Source: Bacillus sp. DTU_2020_1000418_1_SI_GHA_SEK_038 (GTDB lineage: Bacteria; Bacillota; Bacilli; Bacillales; Cytobacillaceae). From it: a DNA stretch of 64,000 nt. A program made the translations under genes and the position numbers. Below, one piece after another: positions 8,322 through 16,789 of the stretch. Position 1 is the stretch's first letter. Every line of letters begins with the position of its first letter. The notes beneath the pieces are model-generated. The model was not told where the DNA came from. It worked only from the letters and a program-made list of their open reading frames with translations, and searched no databases. The stretch spans positions 2,666,001 through 2,730,000 of the forward strand of contig NZ_CP135435.1 of the NCBI RefSeq assembly GCF_032341175.1. The letters run 5' to 3'.

Positions 8322-8994
8322 TGTGCGGCACCTCGAATTTATAACCAATCCCCCATACAGTCTGTATATAATCCCCTGCACCAAGCTTCATTCTTAGTGT
8401 TTTAATATGTGTATCGACCGTTCGAAGACTTCCTATATAATCAATTCCCCAAACCAAATCAAGAAGCTGTTCTCTACTTAATGCGTGTGATTGATGATCT
8501 ACGAAGCAAAGCAGAAGTTCAAACTCCTTAAGTGTTAAAGATATATTTTCTCCAGCTACGTTAACATTTCTAGCCAAACGGTCAATGATTATTTTTCCAA
8601 TTTGGATATGAGTGTCCGTTTTCGTCAGACCGCTTCTCCGCAGGACCGCATTAATTCTTGCAACAAGCTCTCCTGGACTAAATGGTTTGACTAGATAATC
8701 ATCACCGCCAAGCTGAAGGGCCTTCACTTTGTCCCATTCTTCCCCTTTAGCTGATAGAAAGATGATCGGAGTATTATATTTTTCTCTAACCTTCTTACAC
8801 ACTTCATACCCATCCTCATCAGGCATCATAATATCAAGAATAATTAAATTAATATATGATTCCTTGAGGATAGCATATCCTTCCTGCCCATTAGCTGCAG
8901 ATAAACAATGAAACCCGGAATTCTCCAGATACATTTCTACAAGATGTCTCATGTCCTCCTCATCATCAATGATAAGAATATTTTGTTTCTCCAT
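8311..8994 (-). CDS. OmpR/PhoB family response regulator
   Basis: 227 residues: receiver domain with acidic pocket D10-D11, phospho-acceptor D54 in LIILDIMMP, conserved Thr/Ser (FLSAKG) and Lys (LVKPFSP), then a winged-helix DNA-binding domain with LTLKEFELL, the LLDLVWG and RTVDTHIKTLRMKLG recognition region and VWGIGYKF. Its ATG overlaps the lipoprotein stop as TAATG and it is followed by its cognate kinase, so the three genes form one transcript. Targets are unknown. Autoregulation is plausible but no direct repeat was identified upstream. Confidence 0.93.
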   Translation of the reverse strand: MEKQNILIIDDEEDMRHLVEMYLENSGFHCLSAANGQEGYAILKESYINLIILDIMMPDEDGYEVCKKVREKYNTPIIFLSAKGEEWDKVKALQLGGDDYLVKPFSPGELVARINAVLRRSGLTKTDTHIQIGKIIIDRLARNVNVAGENISLTLKEFELLLCFVDHQSHALSREQLLDLVWGIDYIGSLRTVDTHIKTLRMKLGAGDYIQTVWGIGYKFEVPHNEG

Positions 8995-9971
8995 TACTTT
9001 CTCTCCCTTAACACAATTCGAAATGGACCCTTTCCTACTGGTATTGTTTTGATTATTTCTAGGGTGGCAGGATTTACAATATGAATATCATTGCTATCAT
9101 AGCCTGCTATTATTAAATATTGATCGAATATTGCTATTTCAAAGGGATTTGCACCGATAGTTTTCGAATTGATCACTTTCCCCTCAACATTTAATTGATA
9201 AAGCATACTAGATCCGTGACTGAGTACAAAAACTTGATGGTTAAATTCCAAAAAGTTTACGGGCATCGATGGAGCCGGAATTTTGTATGTTAATTCACCT
9301 GTATCTGAATTGTACACATGGATATCCTTTTCCACCTCTGCACCGGCACCATGTCCTCCAATCCAGAGTTCATTTCCACCTTCATTAAGCCATGCACCTG
9401 CAGCAGCTGGATGTATATCATATTCCGATACTTTTTTTGTACCATTTAAATCAATTACAGTGAGCTTTTCTTTACTAAAGCTCAATACATACAGCTTTTT
9501 TTCTTTAACAGATTCCAGTATCGTTAATGGATTACTCGCCGTTTTAATTTGGGCTATCTCTTCTCCATCAAAATTAAAAAATCTGATTTTCCCAAGATTT
9601 TGATCGGCTAAAGCTATATTGGAATTGGTGTTAAGCAGCTTGCCATTAACAATTCCTTTACCGGTCTTCCAGCTGCTAATCATTTTTCCGCCTTTTAAAG
9701 AAAATAAGTCAACTGTCTCTACTTGTTTCCCAAATAATAATAGTGTATCTCCATCTGGGAGAATAACGGCACCTGTATAGGGCTTCTTAAGGTCCCAATC
9801 ATGAAGCTTTTTCATATTTTTGATATCAATAAAAGAAACAGTCATATCCTTAATATTAACCGTTGCAGCAATAGAAAGATCTTCTTGTATGGGCAGATAC
9901 TTCTGATTGGTGCATGAGGATAATAATATTGCTATCACAAATATAATCAACAATCGGACTAATATGGGCAC
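8994..9971 (-). CDS. YncE/YVTN-type beta-propeller lipoprotein
   Basis: Start set at GTG 9971, six bases after AGAGGAG; the longer ATG at 10001 has no ribosome binding site. With this start the product begins with a 20-residue lipoprotein signal ending LLSSC (Cys20). The mature part has repeated VTFIDI/VNPAT-type blades: VSFIDIKN, VDLFSLKGG, IRFFNFDG, LTVIDLNG, IHVYNSDTG, IHIVNPATLEIIKTIPVGKGP, as in seven-bladed YVTN propellers. It is anchored on the outer face of the membrane. As first gene of a lipoprotein-regulator-kinase operon it may be an accessory sensor for the kinase; that is inference. Confidence 0.8.
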   Translation of the reverse strand: MPILVRLLIIFVIAILLSSCTNQKYLPIQEDLSIAATVNIKDMTVSFIDIKNMKKLHDWDLKKPYTGAVILPDGDTLLLFGKQVETVDLFSLKGGKMISSWKTGKGIVNGKLLNTNSNIALADQNLGKIRFFNFDGEEIAQIKTASNPLTILESVKEKKLYVLSFSKEKLTVIDLNGTKKVSEYDIHPAAAGAWLNEGGNELWIGGHGAGAEVEKDIHVYNSDTGELTYKIPAPSMPVNFLEFNHQVFVLSHGSSMLYQLNVEGKVINSKTIGANPFEIAIFDQYLIIAGYDSNDIHIVNPATLEIIKTIPVGKGPFRIVLRERK

Positions 9972-10054
9972 TGAATTCTCCTCTTTTAATCTTTTTTCCA
10001 TATTATATGGCCTATATGTGTTTAATCTGTGAAGTCCATTTTAATGATTGTATG

Positions 10055-10315
10055 CTATTTTGTGAACTCCATCAGCACTACATGCAATTCGATTAAAGCT
10101 AGTTTACTTCGTTCAGACAACTCTGATTCGATGATTCTTTTTGTTGCCATATAATACTTCTCCATTAATGTTTTTCGAACTCTTGGATGAGCATTTTCAT
10201 CTTTCAGCTCTCTTACAATAGCTTCTTTTAATATAAATTCTGCAGACTCATCAGCTGATAGGGAACGATTTTTCCAGAGCTTTCGATATTCATCTAATAA
10301 ATTTTGATAATCCAT
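10055..10315 (-). CDS. Conserved small helical protein of unknown function (86 aa)
   Basis: An 86-residue soluble, highly charged protein predicted to be all alpha-helical (MDYQNLLDEYRKLWKNRS then long helices rich in Glu, Arg and Lys). GGTGAGAGA precedes the ATG. No membrane segment, Cys motif or recognised domain. It is followed, 54 bases away, by the lipoprotein/two-component operon on the same strand but without overlap, so co-transcription is possible. I do not recognise the family. Confidence 0.65.
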   Translation of the reverse strand: MDYQNLLDEYRKLWKNRSLSADESAEFILKEAIVRELKDENAHPRVRKTLMEKYYMATKRIIESELSERSKLALIELHVVLMEFTK

Positions 10316-10426
10316 ATTTCTCTCACCATCTTATTTTTTTGATAGGCCTTTATTATTCCATTTTTACATAAATAAAATGGGATATGCAAAAAATAGATAA
10401 AATAATGCTGAAGGGAGATAAACTTG

Positions 10427-10666
10427 ATGGGTACCCCATATTGCTGTCCGAATTGTAAAACTAATAGGAGCCGCTTTAATATTATTAGACAGGTTCCGCA
10501 ATCCGTTAAACTTGACCCTCACACAGGAGATCTTGTGGAAGAATTTACGAACGAAAATTTAAGCCCGTTCCATATGGCATATAAAGGACCGGAAATTAAA
10601 GTTCAATGCGGTTCCTGCGGGTTAGTAGAAGATGAAAGAACATTTATTAAATTTGGTGAGAGATAG
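10427..10666 (+). CDS. Small zinc-ribbon protein (79 aa)
   Basis: Start at ATG 10427, eight bases after AAGGGAG; a TTG lies directly before it. The product has CCPNCKTN at the N-terminus and CGSCGLVEDE near residue 60, two CxxC knuckles expected to bind one zinc ion, as in rubredoxin-like or zinc-ribbon nucleic-acid-binding proteins. The segment between is hydrophilic. It is sometimes named a DNA alkylation repair protein in databases, which the sequence does not support. Stand-alone gene between divergent and convergent neighbours; ends in a strong terminator. Confidence 0.7.
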   Translation: MGTPYCCPNCKTNRSRFNIIRQVPQSVKLDPHTGDLVEEFTNENLSPFHMAYKGPEIKVQCGSCGLVEDERTFIKFGER

Positions 10667-10683
10667 CAAAAAATAGCAAAAAC

Positions 10684-10714
10684 AAAAAAACTTGAGGCAA
10701 TCTCAAGTTTTTTT
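10684..10714. terminator. Bidirectional intrinsic terminator
   Basis: AAAAAAACTTGAG-GCAAT-CTCAAGTTTTTTT; overlaps the last codons of the convergent gene at 10703. Confidence 0.88.
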
Positions 10715-11539
10715 GTGTATATCCTGCAAGAAACGAACGGTATCTACTTTCCATGGGTCTGCATATGAAAAACGGACTAAATATATGCTTTCATTAAAGC
10801 TTTTTCTTCCTGCATTTCGAATAGTCATATCTATTTCAACAGGTACTTCTATACTTAATTCATTGGATAGATCTTCAACAGGTAAAATGGCCATACGATT
10901 CAAATTAATATTTTCAATCTTCTTTAGATTGCCTTTCCCTTTCATTTCTTGCAGTGAAAAGGAGGAAACAATGCTAGCATCCTGCTGTTTATACCCTGTA
11001 ATATAAGCACTGATTATTTCATAAGGATCGGCACTGCCAGCGTATTCCTTAAGCTTTCCTGCAGCTTTTAATATCATTAATTTATGGGATAGATCCATAA
11101 AGTTAGTACGATGTGTTGTACTTCCATGAAAATGAATACAAAAATGCCCGGGAAAATTATTCTGCAAGGCACCAGCTCCGTGGGGCATCCCATGCATGGA
11201 GGCTGCAAGCCATTTTCCTTTATGGATAACGATAATCGCTCTCCTCTTCCAGCTCCATTTTCCATCATAGATTTCCTTCATTATTTTAGTTTCTGTTAAT
11301 GTTAAGGGCTGAACATCAGCATGGTGACTGCCAGCTCTTCTTTGTACTTTAAACTTTTTACCTGTTTCCACATCCATGACGGTGAATTTTGAGAATTTGG
11401 GCAAAATTTTATTAACCTGTTCCCATGGCAGCATTTCAATTTCATGTCCCACCAAGCTTTCACTAGCTTGAACATTAGTATCATGGATAAATGTAGTGAT
11501 AAACAGTAGAAAAGCAATGAAAAATTTCATTTTCTCCAC
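10703..11539 (-). CDS. Secreted protein of unknown function with HFCIHFHGS motif
   Basis: 278 residues with an N-terminal signal peptide (about 1-25, ending VQASES). The central part contains KFTVMDVETG-KKFKVQRRAGSHHADVQPL and then GHFCIHFHGSTTHRTN, a His/Cys cluster seen in a family of exported Firmicute proteins often adjacent to wall-active domains; the G-x-C-x-H pattern is reminiscent of, but not the same as, the L,D-transpeptidase HGx-SHGC signature. The C-terminal 70 residues are a separate beta-rich part. The start is ambiguous: GTG 11539 or ATG 11530 (GGAG three bases upstream). Enzyme activity is not claimed. Confidence 0.65.
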   Translation of the reverse strand: MEKMKFFIAFLLFITTFIHDTNVQASESLVGHEIEMLPWEQVNKILPKFSKFTVMDVETGKKFKVQRRAGSHHADVQPLTLTETKIMKEIYDGKWSWKRRAIIVIHKGKWLAASMHGMPHGAGALQNNFPGHFCIHFHGSTTHRTNFMDLSHKLMILKAAGKLKEYAGSADPYEIISAYITGYKQQDASIVSSFSLQEMKGKGNLKKIENINLNRMAILPVEDLSNELSIEVPVEIDMTIRNAGRKSFNESIYLVRFSYADPWKVDTVRFLQDIHKKT

Positions 11540-11614
11540 TCAATTTCTTCGTATAATTTCTTAGTTCCTCTATGAAAGTCTTCCAAAAAACCGATACATG
11601 TATTCATTTTTAAA

Positions 11615-11641
11615 CAAAAAATCGTGCTGACTACACGATTT
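11615..11641 (-). terminator. Intrinsic terminator after CobW-type gene
   Basis: On the minus strand AAATCGTG-TAGTCAG-CACGATTT then T-run, immediately after the stop at 11644. Confidence 0.8.
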
Positions 11642-11643
11642 CA

Positions 11644-12573
11644 TTAAAAGCTTGGTTCTTTTTTCTCTAATACTTTAAGCTGCCTTTCTATCTCCTGCCA
11701 GTTGATATTTTCTCCGATAAAAACTAAATTAAGGGGCATATTCATATTTTCCTGCAGATAGATTGGCATGCCGTAAGAAAATTGAAAAAGAAAAGGAAAA
11801 TTCGAATATGAAAATTTTATATACCCTTTTATCCTGTACATCGTATCAGGTAGATTCCTTAAAAAGTCTTCAAACTCTTCCTGTTCAACTTGCTTTTCAA
11901 ACTTATAAACATAAGAACTTAACTTTAAATCCTTTTTCACATGCGAAAGGACCGTTCTTTCTTTTGTACTAAATGATAATTTCTTTATATACTCAACAGG
12001 TACTTTTGAGAATGCGGTTAAAACGGAAAAAGCACGGGAATTTAGTCCCTGTATTTCCATAGATAGTTTAGCTTGCTCTTCCTCAGATAATTCATCGGTT
12101 TTGTTTAAAAGGATTAAATCAGCATGTCGAACCTGTTCTATTAAAAGCTGCTGTACTTGAGGGCTCAATGTTTTCCGGTTAAGCCATCTAAATCCGTCAA
12201 CCACCGATATGATACCCTTGACATGGATTTTATCTGCGAATAAAGGTGAAAGTACTGCATCTAGCACCTCAACTGGATGGGCCGCACCAGTTGCTTCTAT
12301 ATAAATGACTTCTGGTTTTTCAATCATGAGCAGCCCCTGAAGCTGTGCCTCTAATTTATCTTGAATGCTGCAGCAAATACATCCATCCAGCAGTTCTTTA
12401 AGTGGGACATCCTCTTCAATTGCGTCTGAATCAATTGATACCTTTCCAAGCTCATTCATCATGACAGCGACTCTTCGATTTTGCTTTTTTTCCTCTATTA
12501 ACAGCTGCTTTAATAAGGTTGTTTTTCCGCTGCCTAAAAACCCCGCCAACACATATATTTCTGTCAATATCAT
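11644..12573 (-). CDS. CobW/HypB/UreG-family GTPase (COG0523 metallochaperone)
   Basis: 309 residues. Walker A GFLGSGKTTLL, the CxCC metal site in GCICCSIQ, a Walker B-like IYIEATGAAHP and the base-specificity NKTDEL are all present, followed by the C-terminal CobW_C domain (YRIKGYIKF). COG0523 proteins use GTP hydrolysis to insert Zn, Co or other metals into client proteins; B. subtilis YciC/ZagA is the best-known relative. No Zur-type operator is evident upstream, so a zinc-starvation role is not supported here. Its ATG overlaps the upstream 133-codon gene by ATGA, so the two are translationally coupled and the small protein is a possible client. Confidence 0.88.
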   Translation of the reverse strand: MILTEIYVLAGFLGSGKTTLLKQLLIEEKKQNRRVAVMMNELGKVSIDSDAIEEDVPLKELLDGCICCSIQDKLEAQLQGLLMIEKPEVIYIEATGAAHPVEVLDAVLSPLFADKIHVKGIISVVDGFRWLNRKTLSPQVQQLLIEQVRHADLILLNKTDELSEEEQAKLSMEIQGLNSRAFSVLTAFSKVPVEYIKKLSFSTKERTVLSHVKKDLKLSSYVYKFEKQVEQEEFEDFLRNLPDTMYRIKGYIKFSYSNFPFLFQFSYGMPIYLQENMNMPLNLVFIGENINWQEIERQLKVLEKKEPSF

Positions 12574-12971
12574 GTAACTTCCCGCTCTCTCCTATGATCT
12601 TCATAAATTTCTTCGATCATTTTTTGTAATTTTTTCTCTAAAGAATTCAGGTTTAAATTTATTAGATAGCCTACTGTATGAAACATTTCCATCTTGCATT
12701 TCCATATAGGAATATATCCATTAGGATAATATATCCCATTTATTTCTACCCCTATTTCTAAATAGGACTTATAGCTATCTGAAAATAGATCTTCCTGTGT
12801 TGCAGACTTTCCTTTTTTTTCACGTAATAGCTCGATTATTAACTTTTCCGTCAGCATACTAAAATTGTTTTCATACTTGCCTTGAAGTATTTTTCCTAGC
12901 TCTTCACACTCGTTTTCAACCGTAGCTACCTCTTGTCTTATTTGTTCATTAAGGTGAACAATTTGTTTCAA
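12570..12971 (-). CDS. Unknown 133-aa protein coupled to CobW GTPase
   Basis: Start is TTG 12971, five bases after GAGGTGA. The product is soluble, with an N-terminal coiled-coil-like helix (EQIRQEVATVENECEELGKILQ), a beta-containing middle (YLEIGVEINGIYYPNGY) and a C-terminal helix rich in Lys and Glu. Two Cys (in NECEEL and WKCKME) are far apart. I do not recognise a family. The 4-base overlap with the GTPase suggests a shared task, for example as client or adaptor; that is inference only. Confidence 0.6.
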   Translation of the reverse strand: MKQIVHLNEQIRQEVATVENECEELGKILQGKYENNFSMLTEKLIIELLREKKGKSATQEDLFSDSYKSYLEIGVEINGIYYPNGYIPIWKCKMEMFHTVGYLINLNLNSLEKKLQKMIEEIYEDHRREREVT

Positions 12972-13056
12972 GAAATCACCTCATCACACTATGCCTAAAG
13001 ACACATTTTATCCCATTACCTTGTTAGTTACAATTGTAAAGACCCGAGAATACATA

Positions 13057-13076
13057 AAGCGGGCATAAGCCCGCTT
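13057..13076 (-). terminator. Intrinsic terminator after LCP gene
   Basis: AAGCGGGC-ATAA-GCCCGCTT hairpin directly after the LCP stop; short T-run on the minus strand. Confidence 0.75.
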
Positions 13077-13077
13077 C

Positions 13078-14016
13078 TTATTTTTCGTGTAAAAAATCCT
13101 TAATCGCTTCTTCATTTTCCATAAAATCCAATTGCAAAACAGATCCTGCATGCTGATAATGTTTGTTTTCAAAGCTATTAGAAATGGGTACTCTTAATGT
13201 TTGGACGTCATTAACAGGATTTAAGAGAAAGCTGGCACCAAGAGAAAAGGCTTCGTCAAACTTCAGATCCGTTTCTACGTTCTGCATAGTATGCTTGATC
13301 ATTTCCGGAAACCTTGCAATTCCATCAATTGTTGCAAATTGTTTAATTGTCTGATCTTTCAGTGAAATGAGAACCTCCTGCTGCCTATTAACCCTTCCAA
13401 AATCATTCATATCATCATGCCTAAATCTTACGAATGACAAGAGGTCTTCACCTTGAAGTTTTTGCTTTCCCGGTTTTACACTTAAATTCATATCATCAAT
13501 CATTATTTGAGAAACCTCAACCTCAAGGCCATTAGGAGCAATCGTGTTCATCATGCTGATAAATCCTTTAAAGTCAATGACGGCAATATGATCAATGGTT
13601 ACTCCAAAATTTTGTTCAACTGTTTGTTTCAACAAATCCTTTCCTCCTAAATAATAGGCATGATTGAGTTTACTATAGTTCAATGGATGATTTGGAATTT
13701 TAACGTAACTATCTCTCATGAGAGATACAAGCTTAATCTTTTTATCAGCTGGCTCATATCGTGCAAGCATAATGGTATCCGAACGTGAATTTTCTTCTCC
13801 CCTGCTATCAACACCAATTAATAAAAAATTCTTTGGCTCTTTTGCCATTTTTAACGGCTCTGATGGAATAGGAGGAATGTTTCTTTCAATCACTTTTTCA
13901 ATAACAGTCATCGATTTGGAATGATCATCTTCTTTAAGGTTTCTTTCAGAGGAGAAGGATGTACAGGCACTTAACCCAGCACAAATGAAACATAGAATGA
14001 TCCATCGTTTAATCAA
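13078..14016 (-). CDS. LytR-CpsA-Psr (LCP) family lipoprotein
   Basis: Start set at TTG 14016 after AGAGGTGAT; the GTG/ATG codons just upstream lie inside the ribosome binding site. The product then starts MIKRWIILCFICAGLSAC, a lipoprotein signal with Cys18. The LCP domain (about 65-230) contains FLLIGVDSRGEENSRSDTIML, the two catalytic-type Arg/Asp clusters (RSDT, VSLMRDSYVKIP) and FVRFRHDDMNDFGRVNRQQ. LCP enzymes attach teichoic acids or other glycopolymers from undecaprenyl carriers to peptidoglycan. Most LCP proteins have a TM anchor; a lipoprotein form is less common. Stand-alone gene. Confidence 0.88.
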   Translation of the reverse strand: MIKRWIILCFICAGLSACTSFSSERNLKEDDHSKSMTVIEKVIERNIPPIPSEPLKMAKEPKNFLLIGVDSRGEENSRSDTIMLARYEPADKKIKLVSLMRDSYVKIPNHPLNYSKLNHAYYLGGKDLLKQTVEQNFGVTIDHIAVIDFKGFISMMNTIAPNGLEVEVSQIMIDDMNLSVKPGKQKLQGEDLLSFVRFRHDDMNDFGRVNRQQEVLISLKDQTIKQFATIDGIARFPEMIKHTMQNVETDLKFDEAFSLGASFLLNPVNDVQTLRVPISNSFENKHYQHAGSVLQLDFMENEEAIKDFLHEK

Positions 14017-14021
14017 ACACA

Positions 14022-14138
14022 TCACCTCTTTATGTGGAAAAGCTTTTTAATAAAGCTTTTTTGTTTTTCAATAAAATCTAAGACTGCCTTAACTTCATTG
14101 TTGGAAAGTAGAGGTGTTTCTATACCCGGTGTGTTTTG
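14022..14138 (-). pseudogene. Possible 3' remnant of a decayed gene
   Basis: Thirty-eight sense codons without a start codon, preceded by TAG and ending at a TGA that overlaps the LCP ribosome binding site. The reading (TPLLSNNEVKAVLDFIEKQK...) is protein-like, with a helix-forming charged C-terminus. It may be the tail of a deleted gene; chance is not excluded in an AT-rich region. Confidence 0.25.
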
Positions 14139-14145
14139 CTAATGC

Positions 14146-14175
14146 AAAAAAGCACTCTCAGCTGAAAGTGCTTTT
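14146..14175 (-). terminator. Intrinsic terminator after ctpA
   Basis: AAAAGCACT / AGTGCTTTT stem with a 10-base loop, directly downstream of the stop at 14188. Confidence 0.85.
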
Positions 14176-14187
14176 CTACATTAATGA

Positions 14188-15654
14188 TCAAGATTCTAGC
14201 TGTTGTTTCAAAATTTCCGCGGCTTTTTGAATTTGCGTATCATTTTGATTTAGTTTTTCTCTTACCTTTTCCATTAATTTTATAGTTGAATCTCCAGTTA
14301 AAACACCGTTAACCTCAAGTTTTTCAGCCGCCTGGAATTTTTCGACTGCATCCTTTGTTTGTTCATCAAAGAATCCATCTTCTCTTCCTGAGTCATAGCC
14401 AATAGCCTTAAGCATTTGCTGAGCAACTTTTACCTGTGCAGATGAAGAGCTAAGCTTTAATTCCTGATCTGGATCAATAACAGGCAATGATGCATACTCA
14501 GGAAGTGTAACCTCATAATCAGGGTTAATTCCTTTTTTATGTATCCAATTGCCATTTGGAGTCAACCATTTTTCGGTTGTAAACTTTAAATTGGAGCCAT
14601 CTACAAAATCCTCTGCACGCTGTACAGTCCCTTTACCAAATGACTTTTCGCCGACTAAGGATACATTTGCTGATTCTTTAACAGCACCAGCAAGAATTTC
14701 TGAAGCACTGGCGCTTCCTTTATCAATGACAACAACTAGAGGAATATTGGGACTTTTTGATCCTTTAGATTTAACTTCCTCTCGATTTCCATTTCGATCC
14801 TCGATTTGGAAGATCGTTTTCCCTTCCGGAACAAAAAGACTAGAAATCTCGATTGCCCGCTCTAAAAGACCGCCGGGATTATGTCTTAAATCAAGTACAA
14901 TCCCCTTCATCCCTTGACCTTGTAATTCATTTAAGGTTTCGATTAATTCCTTTGTCGTGTTCTCTGAAAAAGAAGTGATTTGGACCTTTGCAATGCCATT
15001 CTCTAGCATCTCTCCATAAACTGTCTCAATCGGAATCGTATCACGAATAATCGGAACTGTTAGTGCTTCCTCCATACCTGGTCTTTGAATTGACAGTTCA
15101 ACCTTTGTCCCTTTTTTCCCTCTAATTAAGGTAACTGCCTCTGTGGCACTCATTCCCTGAATACTTTTCCCATCAACGGAAAGCACCTTATCATTTGGTT
15201 TTAATCCAGCCTTTTCAGCTGGAGAGCCCTTAATTGGGGTCACTATGACAATGAATCCGCCTTGCTCTTGTATTTCTGCACCGATTCCTTCAAAGGAAGA
15301 AGAAATGCTTTGATGAAAGCTTTTTGCCTCATCTACAGTCATATAATCCGAATATGGATCATCTAGTGCGTCAACCATGCCATTTATGGCGCCATTGATT
15401 AATTTTTCCTGGTCAACCTCCTGAAAATAGGCGTTGTTCAACGTATCAAATGCCGCATATAGTTTTTCAAATTCCTTTCGGTCACGGGTACCCATATCTA
15501 CAGCCTTTTCATCGCCAAAAGCTAGTGCAAATCCTGTGATCCCTACTGATAAAAACACAATAAATAACACGAGCATAACAAAATGGAAGTTTTTCATACG
15601 AATAAAGCCCGCTTGTTTAACCGGTGGTTCTTGATTGACATCTTTCTCTTGCAA
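14188..15654 (-). CDS. ctpA: Carboxy-terminal processing protease (S41)
   Basis: 488 residues: cytoplasmic N-terminus, one TM (about 25-47), PDZ domain (~110-200; GIGAEI then GSPAEKAGLKPND), S41 protease core with the catalytic Ser in KGSASASEIL and Lys in GEKSFGKGTVQ, and a C-terminal peptidoglycan-binding domain (VKVAQQMLKAIGYDSG). It cleaves exported substrates near their C-termini outside the membrane. B. subtilis has CtpA and CtpB; adjacency to yodJ, deoD and yodL favours CtpA over the sporulation protease CtpB. Start is TTG 15654 after AAAGTGGTGA; MKNFHF (20 residues in) has no ribosome binding site. Confidence 0.85.
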   Translation of the reverse strand: MQEKDVNQEPPVKQAGFIRMKNFHFVMLVLFIVFLSVGITGFALAFGDEKAVDMGTRDRKEFEKLYAAFDTLNNAYFQEVDQEKLINGAINGMVDALDDPYSDYMTVDEAKSFHQSISSSFEGIGAEIQEQGGFIVIVTPIKGSPAEKAGLKPNDKVLSVDGKSIQGMSATEAVTLIRGKKGTKVELSIQRPGMEEALTVPIIRDTIPIETVYGEMLENGIAKVQITSFSENTTKELIETLNELQGQGMKGIVLDLRHNPGGLLERAIEISSLFVPEGKTIFQIEDRNGNREEVKSKGSKSPNIPLVVVIDKGSASASEILAGAVKESANVSLVGEKSFGKGTVQRAEDFVDGSNLKFTTEKWLTPNGNWIHKKGINPDYEVTLPEYASLPVIDPDQELKLSSSSAQVKVAQQMLKAIGYDSGREDGFFDEQTKDAVEKFQAAEKLEVNGVLTGDSTIKLMEKVREKLNQNDTQIQKAAEILKQQLES

Positions 15655-15769
15655 AACCTCTCACCACTTTCATAACCAAAAATTCCTCTGTGAAATCCTT
15701 AATGAATAGAATACCATTTCTATCATAAAAAGCACAAAGAAAATACCTAAACCGAAAAAAATCATGTAA

Positions 15770-15802
15770 AAGAAAAGAGGCCAGACATATTCTGACCCCT
15801 CC
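15770..15802 (-). terminator. Intrinsic terminator after yodJ
   Basis: GAGGCCAGA-CATAT-TCTGACCCC (two wobble pairs) followed on the minus strand by TTTTC. Confidence 0.75.
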
Positions 15803-16656
15803 TATATTTTCTTCACAATTTCAAAATATTCTTCTAAAGTAAGCTGTTTTTCAAATATAACAGCTGCTGCTTCTTTACCAACATACCGGAAATGCCAAGG
15901 TTCAAATTTATACCCAGTGATTTCTTCTTTTCCTTTAGGGTAACGAAGAATAAAACCAAATCGATGGGCATTTTCTGCGGCCCATTTTCCTTCTGGCGTT
16001 TCACCAAATTCCTCTGATAACTCAAAATTAGCACTTTGACTGGAAATATCCATGGCTAATCCAGTTTGATGCTCGCTGCTGCCCGGAAAGGCTACAGCCT
16101 GTATTGCCTTATCCTCGCCATATTTGCTTACTTCTGCATCAAATACGGCTCTCTGTCTATCAAATGAACGATATCCGGATACGGCAAATAAATGAATCTC
16201 TTGCTTCTTTGCTTCCGTAAACATCGCTTCAAGGGCTTTAGCCGCTTCGTCCCGTAAATAGGCTTTTTCTATATCCTGTTCGCCAAACGAAAACAAAACT
16301 GCTGGTCTTATCAAATCTTCAGGGGCATACCCGTCTGGAAGAGCAAATTGTTTATTTACTAAAACCATATGATTCGTTGGATTTTGAATAATTCGCTTTC
16401 CATCTACTGTCATAATTTCATTAAAATAATTCGCTTCAAGGGAAGGAATATCATTTTCCGGGCTGTCGTTATTCTTGGCAGTTCCGCTGTCCTCTTCCTT
16501 AGCTGAAACTTCTTGTGGCTGTTTGTTTTCATCCAATTGCTCTTTAGCAGACTCTTCCTTTTGTAAAAAAGGAATCTTCTCTAAATATGGCTGAAGCTGA
16601 TTACAGCCTGTAAGCATAATAGACAATATAGCGGTTAATGCAACAATCTTTTTCAT
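15802..16656 (-). CDS. yodJ: D,D-/L,D-carboxypeptidase, VanY family lipoprotein
   Basis: 284 residues. Lipoprotein signal ending MLTGC (Cys18), an acidic low-complexity spacer (~30-70), then an M15B peptidase domain. Zinc ligands and catalytic residues are visible in SSEHQTGLAMDIS (SxHxxGxAxD) and EPWHFRYVG (the ExxWH motif); VSGYRSFDRQ is the usual substrate-side motif. It trims the terminal D-Ala (or D-Ala from tetrapeptides) of peptidoglycan stems outside the membrane. It lies between ctpA and deoD as in the B. subtilis yodJ region. Confidence 0.9.
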   Translation of the reverse strand: MKKIVALTAILSIMLTGCNQLQPYLEKIPFLQKEESAKEQLDENKQPQEVSAKEEDSGTAKNNDSPENDIPSLEANYFNEIMTVDGKRIIQNPTNHMVLVNKQFALPDGYAPEDLIRPAVLFSFGEQDIEKAYLRDEAAKALEAMFTEAKKQEIHLFAVSGYRSFDRQRAVFDAEVSKYGEDKAIQAVAFPGSSEHQTGLAMDISSQSANFELSEEFGETPEGKWAAENAHRFGFILRYPKGKEEITGYKFEPWHFRYVGKEAAAVIFEKQLTLEEYFEIVKKI

Positions 16657-16748
16657 TTTTTCACCTATCTTTGATTACTTTTACCGCCTATTATTTTAAC
16701 ATGAAAAAGAACTTTTTTCAGAAGTTTGTTTTGTTCCAATAATAATAA

Positions 16749-16783
16749 AAAAGAACCGGTTCATAAATCAAACCAGTTCGATT
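16749..16783 (-). terminator. Intrinsic terminator after deoD
   Basis: GAACTGGTT / AACCGGTTC (minus strand, one wobble) then TTTTTT. Confidence 0.85.
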
Positions 16784-16789
16784 CATTTT

